The translations under genes were made by a program, and so were the position numbers. This document shows, piece after piece, positions 41,911 through 50,927 of a stretch of 64,000 nucleotides of DNA (within the stretch, counting starts at the first letter, position 1; the number at the start of each line of letters is the position of its first letter). The notes under the pieces are model-generated. The model was given only the letters and a program-made list of their open reading frames with translations. It had not been told where the DNA came from and did not search any database. The stretch is from Aquimarina rhabdastrellae (GTDB lineage Bacteria; Bacteroidota; Bacteroidia; Flavobacteriales; Flavobacteriaceae), in NCBI GenBank assembly GCA_947387485.1, contig CANDNT010000004.1:205272-269271 (forward strand), written 5' to 3'.

Positions 41911-44115
41911 ATGCCTAAATTTCCTTTTTACAAACAAACAGAATCAAAAGATTGTGGACCAACTTGTATTAAGATTATTGCAAAACATTACGGCAAAATT
42001 CTCAATACACAAAAATTAAGAACGCTTAGCGAAACTACAAGAGAAGGTAGTTCGCTATTAGGGTTAAGCGATGCTGTCGAAGAAATAGGTTTTAGATCTC
42101 TGGGAGTTAAACTCTCTTTAAAACAACTTTCTGAAGTACCATTGCCTTGTATTCTTCATTGGAATAAGGTTCACTATGTGGTTTTGTACAAAATCAAGAA
42201 AAAACGTAATGGAGAATACATTATTTACATCTCTGATCCTGCTCATGGACTAATTACGTATACCAAAGAAGAATTCATTCAAGCTTGGATAGGAAATAAT
42301 GCTACAGAAACTACTGAAGAAGGTGTTGCTTTATTATTAGAGCCAACTCCTAAATTCTATAGTGATAATATCGATGATAATGATGAAGGATTTGGTTTTA
42401 AATTTATTTCAAAATATGTATTAAAATACAAATCATTCCTTCTCCAACTTGTTATAGGATTATCTGCTAGTAGTGTATTACAACTTATATTTCCTTTCCT
42501 TACTCAAAGTATTGTTGACGTAGGGATTACCAATCAAGATGTAAACTTTATCTACTTAGTTCTTATCGCTCAATTATCACTTTTTATTGGTCGTACATTG
42601 ATCGAAGTTTTAAGAAGTTGGATCCTATTACACTTGAGTACACGAATCAATATCTCTCTTATATCAGATTTCTTTATTAAATTAATGAATCTGCCTATTT
42701 CATTTTTTGATGTAAAAATGACTGGAGATTTATTACAACGTATTAATGATCATAAACGTATTGAGCGTATTCTTACTATGTCATCGCTTAACGTATTGTT
42801 TTCGATGGTTAATCTTATCGTTTTTAGTTTTGTATTGATCTATTATAGCCTATCTATTTTTAGTATTTTTGCAGTAGGTAGTGTCGTGTATTTTGCATGG
42901 ATTCTAGTCTTCTTTAAAAAACGTAAGAAACTAGATTACAAACGTTTCTCACAAATTAGTGAAGAACAAAGTAAGGTAATCGAACTGGTTAATGGAATGC
43001 AAGAAATCAAACTCCATAATGCCGAAAAAAGAAAACGTTGGAACTGGGAATTTGTTCAGGCAAAACTGTTTAAAATATCGATAGAAAACCTTGCTTTAGA
43101 ACAATATCAAAGTGTAGGATCATCGTTCATTAATGAGCTTAAAAATATCTTGATTACAGTTTTTTCTGCAAAACTTGTTATAGATGGAGATATAACTCTG
43201 GGGATGATGTTAGCTATCACTTCTATAGTCGGACAGCTTAACGCTCCTATTACACAATTAATTAGTTTTTTAAGAGAGCTTCAAGATGCAAACATATCTT
43301 TAGAACGTCTTTCTGAAATTCATAATAAAGAAAATGAAGAAAATCCAGATGATGAGAAAATCTTCGATATTCCAGATAATGCAGGTTTTGATATTAAGAA
43401 TATTTCATTTAGATATGTAGGTTCTGATCGTCCTGTATTAGAAGACTTAAACCTTTCTATTCCTGCAAATAAGATTACGGCTGTTGTGGGAGTTAGTGGT
43501 AGTGGAAAAACTACTTTAATGAAAATGCTCTTAAAGTTTTATGAGCCTGCAGATGGACAAATCCTAATAGGTAAACATGACTTAAAAAGTATTTCACAAA
43601 AAGCGTGGCGTAACAATTTTGGGGTGGTAATGCAAGAAGGGTATATTTTTAATGATACCATTGCTAATAACATTGCTGTAGGTGATGATTATGTAGACAA
43701 GAAAAAACTTGCTCATGCAGTAGATGTAGCCAATATTAAAGAGTTTATTGAAGGTTTGCCTCTTTCTTACAATACCAAAATAGGTATGGAAGGTATTGGA
43801 TTAAGTACAGGGCAAAAACAACGTCTTTTTATTGCTAGAGCGGTTTATAAAAACCCTAGATTCTTATTTTTTGATGAAGCTACTTCGGCACTAGATGCTA
43901 ATAACGAAAAAGTTATCATGGAAAAATTAGATCAATTCTTTGAAGATAAAACTGTAATGGTTATTGCACACCGTTTAAGTACCGTTAAAAATGCACATCA
44001 AATTGTAGTTTTAGATCAAGGAAAGATTGTAGAAGTAGGAAATCATGAATCTTTAATTAAAGAGAGAGGAAACTACTATAACTTAGTTAAAAACCAGTTA
44101 GAATTAGGAAGTTAA
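41911..44115 (+). CDS. Peptidase-containing ABC transporter (C39 bacteriocin-type exporter)
   Basis: The 734-residue inner-membrane protein cuts GG leaders and pumps the core peptide out. The C39 peptidase triad is complete: Cys15 in KDCGPTC, His88 in VHYVVL and Asp109 in ISDPAHG, with Gln9 for the oxyanion hole. The membrane domain spans about 170-450. The ATPase has Walker A GVSGSGKTTL (about 527), signature LSTGQKQR (about 631), Walker B FLFFDEATSALD (about 651) and the switch His in VIAHRLSTV. It is flanked by the VKOR fusion and the HlyD adaptor with 1-7 bp gaps. The GG precursor upstream is the obvious substrate. Confidence 0.96.
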   Translation: MPKFPFYKQTESKDCGPTCIKIIAKHYGKILNTQKLRTLSETTREGSSLLGLSDAVEEIGFRSLGVKLSLKQLSEVPLPCILHWNKVHYVVLYKIKKKRNGEYIIYISDPAHGLITYTKEEFIQAWIGNNATETTEEGVALLLEPTPKFYSDNIDDNDEGFGFKFISKYVLKYKSFLLQLVIGLSASSVLQLIFPFLTQSIVDVGITNQDVNFIYLVLIAQLSLFIGRTLIEVLRSWILLHLSTRINISLISDFFIKLMNLPISFFDVKMTGDLLQRINDHKRIERILTMSSLNVLFSMVNLIVFSFVLIYYSLSIFSIFAVGSVVYFAWILVFFKKRKKLDYKRFSQISEEQSKVIELVNGMQEIKLHNAEKRKRWNWEFVQAKLFKISIENLALEQYQSVGSSFINELKNILITVFSAKLVIDGDITLGMMLAITSIVGQLNAPITQLISFLRELQDANISLERLSEIHNKENEENPDDEKIFDIPDNAGFDIKNISFRYVGSDRPVLEDLNLSIPANKITAVVGVSGSGKTTLMKMLLKFYEPADGQILIGKHDLKSISQKAWRNNFGVVMQEGYIFNDTIANNIAVGDDYVDKKKLAHAVDVANIKEFIEGLPLSYNTKIGMEGIGLSTGQKQRLFIARAVYKNPRFLFFDEATSALDANNEKVIMEKLDQFFEDKTVMVIAHRLSTVKNAHQIVVLDQGKIVEVGNHESLIKERGNYYNLVKNQLELGS

Positions 44116-44116
44116 C

Positions 44117-45415
44117 ATGCCAGAAAATCAATTAGACGACATAAAATTACGCAGTGAAGAAGTTCAAGAGATCTTAACTCAGGTACCGCATTGGATGATT
44201 CGATGGGGTAATCTGTTGATTTTTATCTTAGTTATTATATTACTTTTCATTTCGTGGCTGATCAAATACCCTGATGTAATTCCAGCCGAAGCGATCATAA
44301 CTACTGAGATTCCACCTCAGAAAGAATTTGCACAGACCACAGGTAAAATAGATACCATTCTTGTTAAGGATAATCAAATTGTATCAAAAGATACTCCTTT
44401 GGCCATTATAGAAAATACCGCAAATTATAAAGACGTATTCTTTTTGAAATCTATTATAGATACTGTTCAAATTAGCAATAAATCATTTACATTTCCTATA
44501 GATCAAATTCCGCTTGTACTCTTTTTGGGAGATATTGAAACTGATTATGCGCTTTTTGAAAATAGTTATAATGAGTATCTACTAAATAAAGAATTACAAC
44601 CTTATTCTAACGAAGCTATCGCTAATCAAGTTTCTTTATCAGAGCTGTATAGAAGACAAGAAAGCTTAAAAGCTCAGGAAAAACTTAGTAAAATTGAACT
44701 GTCTGTTAAAGAAAAAGATTATAATCGTCATAAAGTTTTATATGGTAAAGGAAGCATTTCTCAACAGGAATACGATAACAAAGAATTAGAATATTTACAA
44801 GCTAAACGTACTTTTGAGAATAATACAGTTTCTTTATCTCAAATCACAGAAAGTATAAGTAATGCAAATAAGACCTCTATTGGGACACAAATCAATAGAA
44901 GAAAAGAAGAAATTAATCTTTTTAAAAGAGTTCTTCAATCTTTTAATCAATTAAAAAAGAGCATCAAAGATTGGGAGTTGAGATATGTTCTTAAATCTGA
45001 TATTAATGGTTACGTTGCCTTTTTAAATTATTGGAATGAAAATCAAACAGTAAACACTGGAGATTTAGTCTTTTCTATTGTACCATTGGAACATTCGTCT
45101 TATTTAGCAAAAATAAAAGCTCCTTCTCAAAACTCAGGTAAAATAAAAGTAGGACAAACTGCTAATATCAAGTTAGAAAATTTTCCAGATAAAGAGTTTG
45201 GAACATTAAAAGGTACTGTTAAAAAAATATCACTTTTTGCAGATAAAGAAGGAATGTATAGTATTGATGTAGTACTTCCAGAAAAATTAATCACCAGTTA
45301 TAAAAGAGAGATTCCGTTTAAGCAAGAAATGCGTGGTGTTGTAGAAATTGTCACAGAAGATTTACGTCTTATAGAACGTTTCTTTTATCAGTTTAGAAAG
45401 ATCATGGATAATTAA
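44117..45415 (+). CDS. HlyD-family membrane fusion protein
   Basis: The 432-residue periplasmic adaptor links the ABC exporter to an outer-membrane channel. It has a short cytoplasmic N-terminus, one membrane helix (about 31-48, LLIFILVIILLFISWLI), a biotinyl-lipoyl-like half (FAQTTGKIDTILVKDNQIVSKD) and a helical hairpin rich in Gln/Lys (about 165-285). A beta-barrel part follows (SDINGYVAFLNYWNENQTVNTGD). It begins 1 bp after the ABC gene. No TolC-like gene is in this locus, so the outer-membrane channel must be encoded elsewhere. Confidence 0.95.
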   Translation: MPENQLDDIKLRSEEVQEILTQVPHWMIRWGNLLIFILVIILLFISWLIKYPDVIPAEAIITTEIPPQKEFAQTTGKIDTILVKDNQIVSKDTPLAIIENTANYKDVFFLKSIIDTVQISNKSFTFPIDQIPLVLFLGDIETDYALFENSYNEYLLNKELQPYSNEAIANQVSLSELYRRQESLKAQEKLSKIELSVKEKDYNRHKVLYGKGSISQQEYDNKELEYLQAKRTFENNTVSLSQITESISNANKTSIGTQINRRKEEINLFKRVLQSFNQLKKSIKDWELRYVLKSDINGYVAFLNYWNENQTVNTGDLVFSIVPLEHSSYLAKIKAPSQNSGKIKVGQTANIKLENFPDKEFGTLKGTVKKISLFADKEGMYSIDVVLPEKLITSYKREIPFKQEMRGVVEIVTEDLRLIERFFYQFRKIMDN

Positions 45416-45455
45416 AATTATTTACCTCTAAGATACTTAAGAATTCATTTACTAG

Positions 45456-45494
45456 ACCTTTTGATATACTAATCAGTATACCAAAAGGTTTTTT
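45456..45494 (+). terminator. Terminator of the peptide-export operon
   Basis: ACCTTTTGATATACT pairs with AGTATACCAAAAGGT (one mismatch) around a 4-nt loop, then TTTTTT. Confidence 0.8.
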
Positions 45495-45592
45495 ATTTCT
45501 CATATTATTTCCTCATTTTAAATATCCTAGTATCATTTCTCAATAAAAGCCTATCTTTAACACTTTACAGTTATTAATATAAACCTATTATC

Positions 45593-47398
45593 GTGAAGAA
45601 ATCTATTGTATTTGCTATTGCAGCAGCTGCGCTTACCTTCTCTTGTAAGGATTCTCAAGCCACAAAGCCTGTGCAAAAAGAAGCAACAGAAGTCACTCAA
45701 ACAAACCAAATTCCGTTTGATCAAGTTTTAAAAAATTATTATGAAGACGGATTAAAGCTTAATCCTATAAATGCTACTTTTGCAGGAGATAATCGTTATA
45801 ATGATCTTTTTCCTAATGTACTTTCAGATGAATATGCTTCAAAATTAACAAAGTATTATTCAGATTATAAAACGCAATTGGCTAATTATAAAGATGCAGA
45901 TTTGAGTGATAGCCAAAAAATGAGTAAAGCGGTATTACAATGGGATTGCGATATTAACTTAGAGCGTCTTACTTTTAGACAAGACCTCTTCCCTATCGAT
46001 CAAATGTGGTCTGTAAACTTGGTTATAGGACAATTAGCCAGTGGTGCTAGTGCACAACCTTTTAAAACCGTAGAAGATTATAAAAATTGGTTGAAACGAC
46101 TTGACGGATATGTAACATGGCTAAATTCTGCCAAAACAAAAATGGAAGAAGGAATACAGTCTGGATATGTTTTACCTAAATCTTTGATCAAAAAAGTTCT
46201 ACCTCAATTAGAGGCTTTAACAGTTACAGATCTTGATAAGCATTTATTCTACTCGCCTATCAAAAGTTTACCTGAGACTTTTTCTCCAGAAGAGCAAAAA
46301 GAACTCACAACAGCATATCAAGCCATCTTATCAGAAAAAGTAATTCCAGCTTATACAGACTTACACAAATTCATGAGTACAGCTTATCTTGAAGCTGGTC
46401 GTGATTCTTCAGGTATCTCTGCTATTCCTGATGGAAAAAAATACTATGACTTTGCTATCAAATATTACACAACAACCACTTTAACTGCTGACGAAATTCA
46501 CCAATTAGGTTTAAATGAGGTTGCTCGTATTTTGGCAGAAATGGAAAAAGTAAAGCAACAAGTAGGTTTTAAAGGGGATTTAAAAGCATTCTTTGATTAT
46601 GTTAGAAATAACAAAGAGCTAATGCCTTTTAATACTCCAGAACAAGTTATCGCTAATTTTAATGCGATTCATGAGCGTATGAAACCTCAAATAGAAAAGC
46701 TATTTGACATGAAGCCTAAAACACCATTTGAGGTACGTCGTACTGAAGCGTTTAGAGAAGCCTCTGCTAGTGCTGAGTATAATCCTGGATCTCTAGATGG
46801 TACACGTCCAGGTATTTTTTATACTCCTATCCCTGATGCTTCAAAATACAATGTTTTCTCAGACGAAGCTTTATTTTTACACGAAGCAATTCCTGGACAT
46901 CATTATCAAATTTCTTTAACACAAGAAAATCAAGAGTTACCAGAATTTAGAAAAACTTTATGGTATAGTGCTTATGGCGAAGGTTGGGCATTATATACAG
47001 AATCTTTAGGGAATGAATTAGGATTATATACAGATCCTTATCAATATTTTGGGATGCTAGGTATGGAAATGCATCGTGCTATTCGTCTTGTAGTTGATAC
47101 AGGTATGCATGCAAAAGGATGGTCACGTGAAAAAGCTATTCAATATTCTTTGGATAATGAAGCTGAAAGTGAAGCTAGTATTATTTCTGAAATAGAAAGA
47201 TATATGGCTAATCCTGGTCAAGCATTATCTTATAAAATTGGACAATTAAAAATTCGCGAATTACGTAAAAAAGCCGAAACTGCTCTAGGTGATAAGTTTG
47301 ATATTAAAGCTTTTCATAATCAAGTGTTAGAGACTGGATGCATTCCTTTAGCACTTTTAGAAGACAAAATTGATACTTGGGTAGCTTCATTAAAATAA
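45593..47398 (+). CDS. DUF885 family metallopeptidase lipoprotein
   Basis: The 601-residue protein starts at GTG, which gives a lipoprotein signal (AAAALTFSCKD, Cys18). It belongs to DUF885, a family of putative zinc metallopeptidases. The motif LHEAIPGHHYQ (His430, Glu431, His436 and His437) is the family's HExxPGHH metal-binding signature. An Asn/Glu-rich DNEAESEASIISEIERY segment near 520 probably gives the third ligand. The closest characterised relatives are not known to me. It probably cuts peptides in the periplasm. The gene is alone, between two terminators. Confidence 0.9.
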   Translation: MKKSIVFAIAAAALTFSCKDSQATKPVQKEATEVTQTNQIPFDQVLKNYYEDGLKLNPINATFAGDNRYNDLFPNVLSDEYASKLTKYYSDYKTQLANYKDADLSDSQKMSKAVLQWDCDINLERLTFRQDLFPIDQMWSVNLVIGQLASGASAQPFKTVEDYKNWLKRLDGYVTWLNSAKTKMEEGIQSGYVLPKSLIKKVLPQLEALTVTDLDKHLFYSPIKSLPETFSPEEQKELTTAYQAILSEKVIPAYTDLHKFMSTAYLEAGRDSSGISAIPDGKKYYDFAIKYYTTTTLTADEIHQLGLNEVARILAEMEKVKQQVGFKGDLKAFFDYVRNNKELMPFNTPEQVIANFNAIHERMKPQIEKLFDMKPKTPFEVRRTEAFREASASAEYNPGSLDGTRPGIFYTPIPDASKYNVFSDEALFLHEAIPGHHYQISLTQENQELPEFRKTLWYSAYGEGWALYTESLGNELGLYTDPYQYFGMLGMEMHRAIRLVVDTGMHAKGWSREKAIQYSLDNEAESEASIISEIERYMANPGQALSYKIGQLKIRELRKKAETALGDKFDIKAFHNQVLETGCIPLALLEDKIDTWVASLK

Positions 47399-47419
47399 GT
47401 TTGTTTAATGCTATCTATA

Positions 47420-47458
47420 AAAAAGAATGCCTGAATTAAATATTCAGGCATTCTTTTT
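47420..47458. terminator. Bidirectional terminator between DUF885 and WG-repeat genes
   Basis: A perfect 17-bp stem (AAAAAGAATGCCTGAAT and its complement) has a 5-nt loop. It overlaps the stop codon of the leftward WG-repeat gene by two bases. Confidence 0.85.
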
Positions 47459-48452
47459 ATTCTTCTTCCTCTTCATTTTCTTCAAGCCATACATAATCCC
47501 CTTTGGTATTAATATAACCTCTAATATCATCATCAAAGCTTTCTATCACATGTGCAAGTCCATTTTTAAATGGCATCGCATTTTCAAATTTAGCTTCGAT
47601 TATAATCTTTCCTGTATTATCAATATATCCCGTTTTACCTCCTTTTTTAAACGTAGCTATACCTTCAGAGAATCTACCTCCTCCTTTAAACTGAGGTTCT
47701 ATTTTCCATTCTCCTGTCTTGTCTATATATCCTATTAGACCATTAGTATCACTAGCACAAACTACCAATCCTTCATGAAAATCTCCAAATACTGTATGAT
47801 CTGTTTTCATGATAGTATCTCCTTTAGTATTGATAAAACTTCCTCCAAAAAAACCTCCTATAAAAGCTACACCTTCACTAAATCTTGATGCTTTTATATA
47901 TTTAATAGGCATCACTTCATTACCATCCCTATCGATATATCCATATTCTCCATTCTTACTAACTAGTGCCAATCCTTCATAGAAATCTCCTTCAGAAATA
48001 ATCAAATCATTTGGTTCATCATATTGACATGGTATTATCTCATTCCCCTCCCTATCTATATAACCATATTTTTTATCTTTACAGACTAATGCTCTGTCTT
48101 CAGAAAAATTGCTAACCTTATCATAAATAGGTTCTGTAATAGCATTTCCTACGGTATCTATAAATTGAAATTTTCTATTGTGTGCCATAACAGGCGCTAA
48201 TCCTTGATTAAATTTAATATCAACTAGTGTCGAAATCCATCCCCATTCAAATTTCGGTTCAATAGCCCAATCTCCATTAGTATCTATAAAACCAGCTTTA
48301 TAAGTATCATCAATCTTTATAGCTGCCCAAGCTAAACCTTCACTAAACTCAAATACCTTATAAAACTTAGGAGTTATACAAATTTCACCTGTTTTATCAA
48401 TATAACCATAACGTCCATTTTTATGGATTGAAAATAATTTCATATTTAACAC
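47457..48452 (-). CDS. WG-repeat protein
   Basis: The 331-residue protein is made almost wholly of about nine WG repeats of 30-40 residues with the consensus G(Y/F)ID..G....P.F....F.EGLA (for example YGYIDKTGEICITPKFYKVF, then FSEGLAWA). No signal peptide is visible, so it is probably cytoplasmic. WG repeats are thought to form beta-rich binding scaffolds; no enzymatic role is known. The C-terminus is very acidic (ENEEEEE). The gene stands alone. Confidence 0.9.
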   Translation of the reverse strand: MLNMKLFSIHKNGRYGYIDKTGEICITPKFYKVFEFSEGLAWAAIKIDDTYKAGFIDTNGDWAIEPKFEWGWISTLVDIKFNQGLAPVMAHNRKFQFIDTVGNAITEPIYDKVSNFSEDRALVCKDKKYGYIDREGNEIIPCQYDEPNDLIISEGDFYEGLALVSKNGEYGYIDRDGNEVMPIKYIKASRFSEGVAFIGGFFGGSFINTKGDTIMKTDHTVFGDFHEGLVVCASDTNGLIGYIDKTGEWKIEPQFKGGGRFSEGIATFKKGGKTGYIDNTGKIIIEAKFENAMPFKNGLAHVIESFDDDIRGYINTKGDYVWLEENEEEEE

Positions 48453-48532
48453 AAATCAATTTTTTACTTGTTATTAAATATCATGTTTATTTTCATAAAA
48501 AACACGTTACACTCTCATATTTAACACTAAAA

Positions 48533-48557
48533 AAGCCAGAATATATTATTCTGGCTT
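48533..48557 (-). terminator. Terminator after the 204-aa secreted protein gene
   Basis: AAGCCAGAAT pairs with ATTCTGGCTT. Read leftward it ends in a T run (TTTTTT), 7-31 bases past the stop. Confidence 0.75.
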
Positions 48558-48563
48558 GATGTC

Positions 48564-49178
48564 TTATTTAAATTTTACTCCTGACGCTTTTTTACCCGAA
48601 GTATAAATAACGGCTTCTACTTTTTCTTTTCTAACCAATCGTTTAAATCGTTCTACAAATGCAGTTACATCTTCTTCTACAGTTTTGTTAACTAACCCGT
48701 AAGTTCCTGCAGATTGCCATTTAACTCCACCACTCTTATCAGCAGTCACAACATAATCCATTAGAGGTTCACACATTACATAAAAAGGGATTCCTGCAAT
48801 TTTTCCTGTTTCTGCAATACCCTCATTTTCTTCTGTAGCTTCTTCTGTAAATTTAATGGCTGCTGCAGTCTTTCCATTACTATAAATGATTGCATCAAAA
48901 TCGATATCTTTTTTTCTAGCAACTTTTACAATACCTTTAACCATCTTACCTACTTTTGCAGAAGCACTTTCGTTTATAAGTCCACTTGTTGCAATACTTC
49001 CCCATTCTATGGTACTCAAAAAATCAGATTCATCTGATACCACATCATATTTACGTAATGGTTCATTCATTACATAAACTTCAACACCATTTACTTTTTG
49101 AACTTTTGCTCTATTCTTTTGAGCAAATACAGCTTGGCTTATTACCAATACTACTAGTGAAAGTAAAATTCTCTTCAT
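48564..49178 (-). CDS. Uncharacterised secreted protein with two homologous halves
   Basis: The 204-residue protein has a signal peptide (KRILLSLVVLVISQAVFAQ). It then has two repeats of about 85 residues: VNGVEVYVMNEPLRKYDVV... ending DAIIYSNGKTAAAIKF, and IAGIPFYVMCEPLMDYVVT... ending EAVIYTSGKKASGVKF. Each half has the same beta-beta-helix-beta order. No known family is recognised. The internal duplication suggests a periplasmic dimer-like binding fold. Confidence 0.8.
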   Translation of the reverse strand: MKRILLSLVVLVISQAVFAQKNRAKVQKVNGVEVYVMNEPLRKYDVVSDESDFLSTIEWGSIATSGLINESASAKVGKMVKGIVKVARKKDIDFDAIIYSNGKTAAAIKFTEEATEENEGIAETGKIAGIPFYVMCEPLMDYVVTADKSGGVKWQSAGTYGLVNKTVEEDVTAFVERFKRLVRKEKVEAVIYTSGKKASGVKFK

Positions 49179-49702
49179 AATTTAAATATTTTACGTTAAT
49201 CTGTTTTAGTATGTGGTATTATCCAATTCTCATGCCATTTTAACAATTATTTTAGATTTAAAACATAAACACCTCATTATCAAGGATAAAAACTTTATAT
49301 TGTTATTTTGTTAATTTTAAAAATTAACATTTATTTAAGATTATACCACATAGATCAAAACGTAACTCAATATTTCTTACCCTACCCTCAATTTTTAATA
49401 AATTGTAGTTTTTATACATCTTAATTATTTAACACCTAATAACCAACACTTTACTTCCATCTAAAATTAGATACATCATTTATTTTAAATTAATTATAAA
49501 TAAAGGCGTATCCATATTATCTTTTATTAAAAGATTTCTAATTTTAATGTTATCCAAAACACATTAAACACTACTAATCAAATACTTACCAAAAATCAAC
49601 ATTGCAATTGCTCTTTGATTGTGATCTACATCCTATTATAATAAGATAAAGCTCATTAATTTAGATTCTTAATTAAAACCCTAATTAACAAAACACAAAC
49701 TC
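49179..49702. other. Long AT-rich noncoding region upstream of the PI-PLC-like gene
   Basis: There is no credible gene in these 524 bp. A 14-nt inverted pair with one mismatch, TATGTGGTATTATC (49210-49223) and GATTATACCACATA (49339-49352), is the only clear structure. It lies nearer the leftward 204-aa gene and could be a pair of operator sites. Confidence 0.45.
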
Positions 49703-50854
49703 ATGAAAAAATCATTTTTAATGCTTGCTATTGCCTCATCAATAGTGAGTTGTAGTACCGATAATGTTCTACAGGAAAACATCTCTCTTGAACAACAAAA
49801 CAAATCTTCTAGTACCATAGTAGAAGTACCAAGATCAGCTCGAAAATTATATGAAATCGCTAATCCTGCAACTCACAATACTTATAATTATAAAGGTCGC
49901 TTCAGGCTTTCTAATGTTTTTGATGATATGCCAAAACAATTAGACAAAGGGATAAGAGCTGTAGAAATTGACATTCATGAAAAAATTAATCTAAATCCTT
50001 TTAAAGGAAATGATATATCTGTTTATCATGGTAAATTTACAAATGGTGCAAACAAAAGTAGATTAGCACATTATGTATTAAGAGAAATAACTGATTTCAT
50101 AGAAGCTAACCCATCTGAAATCGTATATCTAAAATTTGAAACTACAGTATCTGGTAAAGAAATTGATAAGGTAATCAAGAAAGCAGGCTTAGATAAACAC
50201 ATTTACAGAGGTATTGCGTCTAATCCATACCCAACACCTCAAGAGGTCATTTCGTCTGGTAAGAGAGTAATTATTACTCGCCAAATAGGTGGTTCAAAAT
50301 ATGGTCCATCTTTAGCAAGACATACATTTGGAGGTGGTCACCAAGATAATAACGATCATAAACCTCAAACATCACCTTCTAACTCAAAATATTTTTCTAT
50401 AGAGCGTTATGGAATTACGCCTGGTTTTGGTTTTGGTGATGCAGATAAAGCTAAATATTTAAACCATCCATCTAGATTAGCAGCATTTGTTGATGATGTT
50501 TGGAAATTAAACGGTAAAAAGCCATGGCGCGTAATTGTAGATTTTCCTAGTGTACATAACAACAATTATTACAAAGTAATGGAAGCATTGAATGAAAAAG
50601 AAATGCTCAAAACAGAAATTAGAGATTCAAAAGGAAATTTGTTATCCAATAAACATTGGTCATGGCAATGTCAATATAGTAATGAAACTGTAACTGCTAG
50701 AACATCTGCAGAAGCATCATTTCCTTTAAACGATAATGAAACAGTAACCATTAGACCTACATCTTCTTCTTATCGTTTTGAACCAGAAAGTGTAACTGTA
50801 AGTAACCAAAATAATACTGATTATAAACAAATTTTCACAGCAATTCCACTATAA
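49703..50854 (+). CDS. PI-PLC X-domain lipoprotein
   Basis: The 383-residue lipoprotein (lipobox SSIVSCST, Cys17) has a phosphatidylinositol-specific phospholipase C-like TIM barrel at about 50-310. The two catalytic histidines are seen as NPATHNTY (His58) and SVYHGKF (His109), with Glu88 and Asp90 in AVEIDIHE nearby. RPWRVIVDFPS-like residues (KPWRVIVDFPS) complete the barrel. The last 70 residues form a beta domain (TVTARTSAEASFPLNDNETVT). Such enzymes cut phosphatidylinositol or GPI-like lipids; the natural target here is unknown. A surface lipoprotein of this type could act on eukaryotic or phytoplankton lipids. Confidence 0.88.
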   Translation: MKKSFLMLAIASSIVSCSTDNVLQENISLEQQNKSSSTIVEVPRSARKLYEIANPATHNTYNYKGRFRLSNVFDDMPKQLDKGIRAVEIDIHEKINLNPFKGNDISVYHGKFTNGANKSRLAHYVLREITDFIEANPSEIVYLKFETTVSGKEIDKVIKKAGLDKHIYRGIASNPYPTPQEVISSGKRVIITRQIGGSKYGPSLARHTFGGGHQDNNDHKPQTSPSNSKYFSIERYGITPGFGFGDADKAKYLNHPSRLAAFVDDVWKLNGKKPWRVIVDFPSVHNNNYYKVMEALNEKEMLKTEIRDSKGNLLSNKHWSWQCQYSNETVTARTSAEASFPLNDNETVTIRPTSSSYRFEPESVTVSNQNNTDYKQIFTAIPL

Positions 50855-50867
50855 CAAAGTTGCTTTA

Positions 50868-50919
50868 AAAACTAAGCTCAATCATAGTTTTAAAATAAAA
50901 TTAGATGAGCTTAGTTTTT
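50868..50919. terminator. Convergent terminator
   Basis: AAAACTAAGCTCA pairs perfectly with TGAGCTTAGTTTT around a 25-nt loop, with A/T runs on both sides. It serves the PI-PLC gene and perhaps the converging gene. Confidence 0.7.
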
Positions 50920-50927
50920 GTTTTTAT

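Noticed and set aside
45593..47398. DUF885 protein as part of the peptide-export operon (immunity or processing)
   Set aside because: A good terminator and 177 bp separate it from the HlyD gene, and the family is common as a stand-alone peptidase.
47427..47738. 103-codon open frame opposite the WG-repeat gene
   Set aside because: It is antisense to a clear repeat protein, and its Phe/Ser/Ile bias is what the WG codons give on the other strand.
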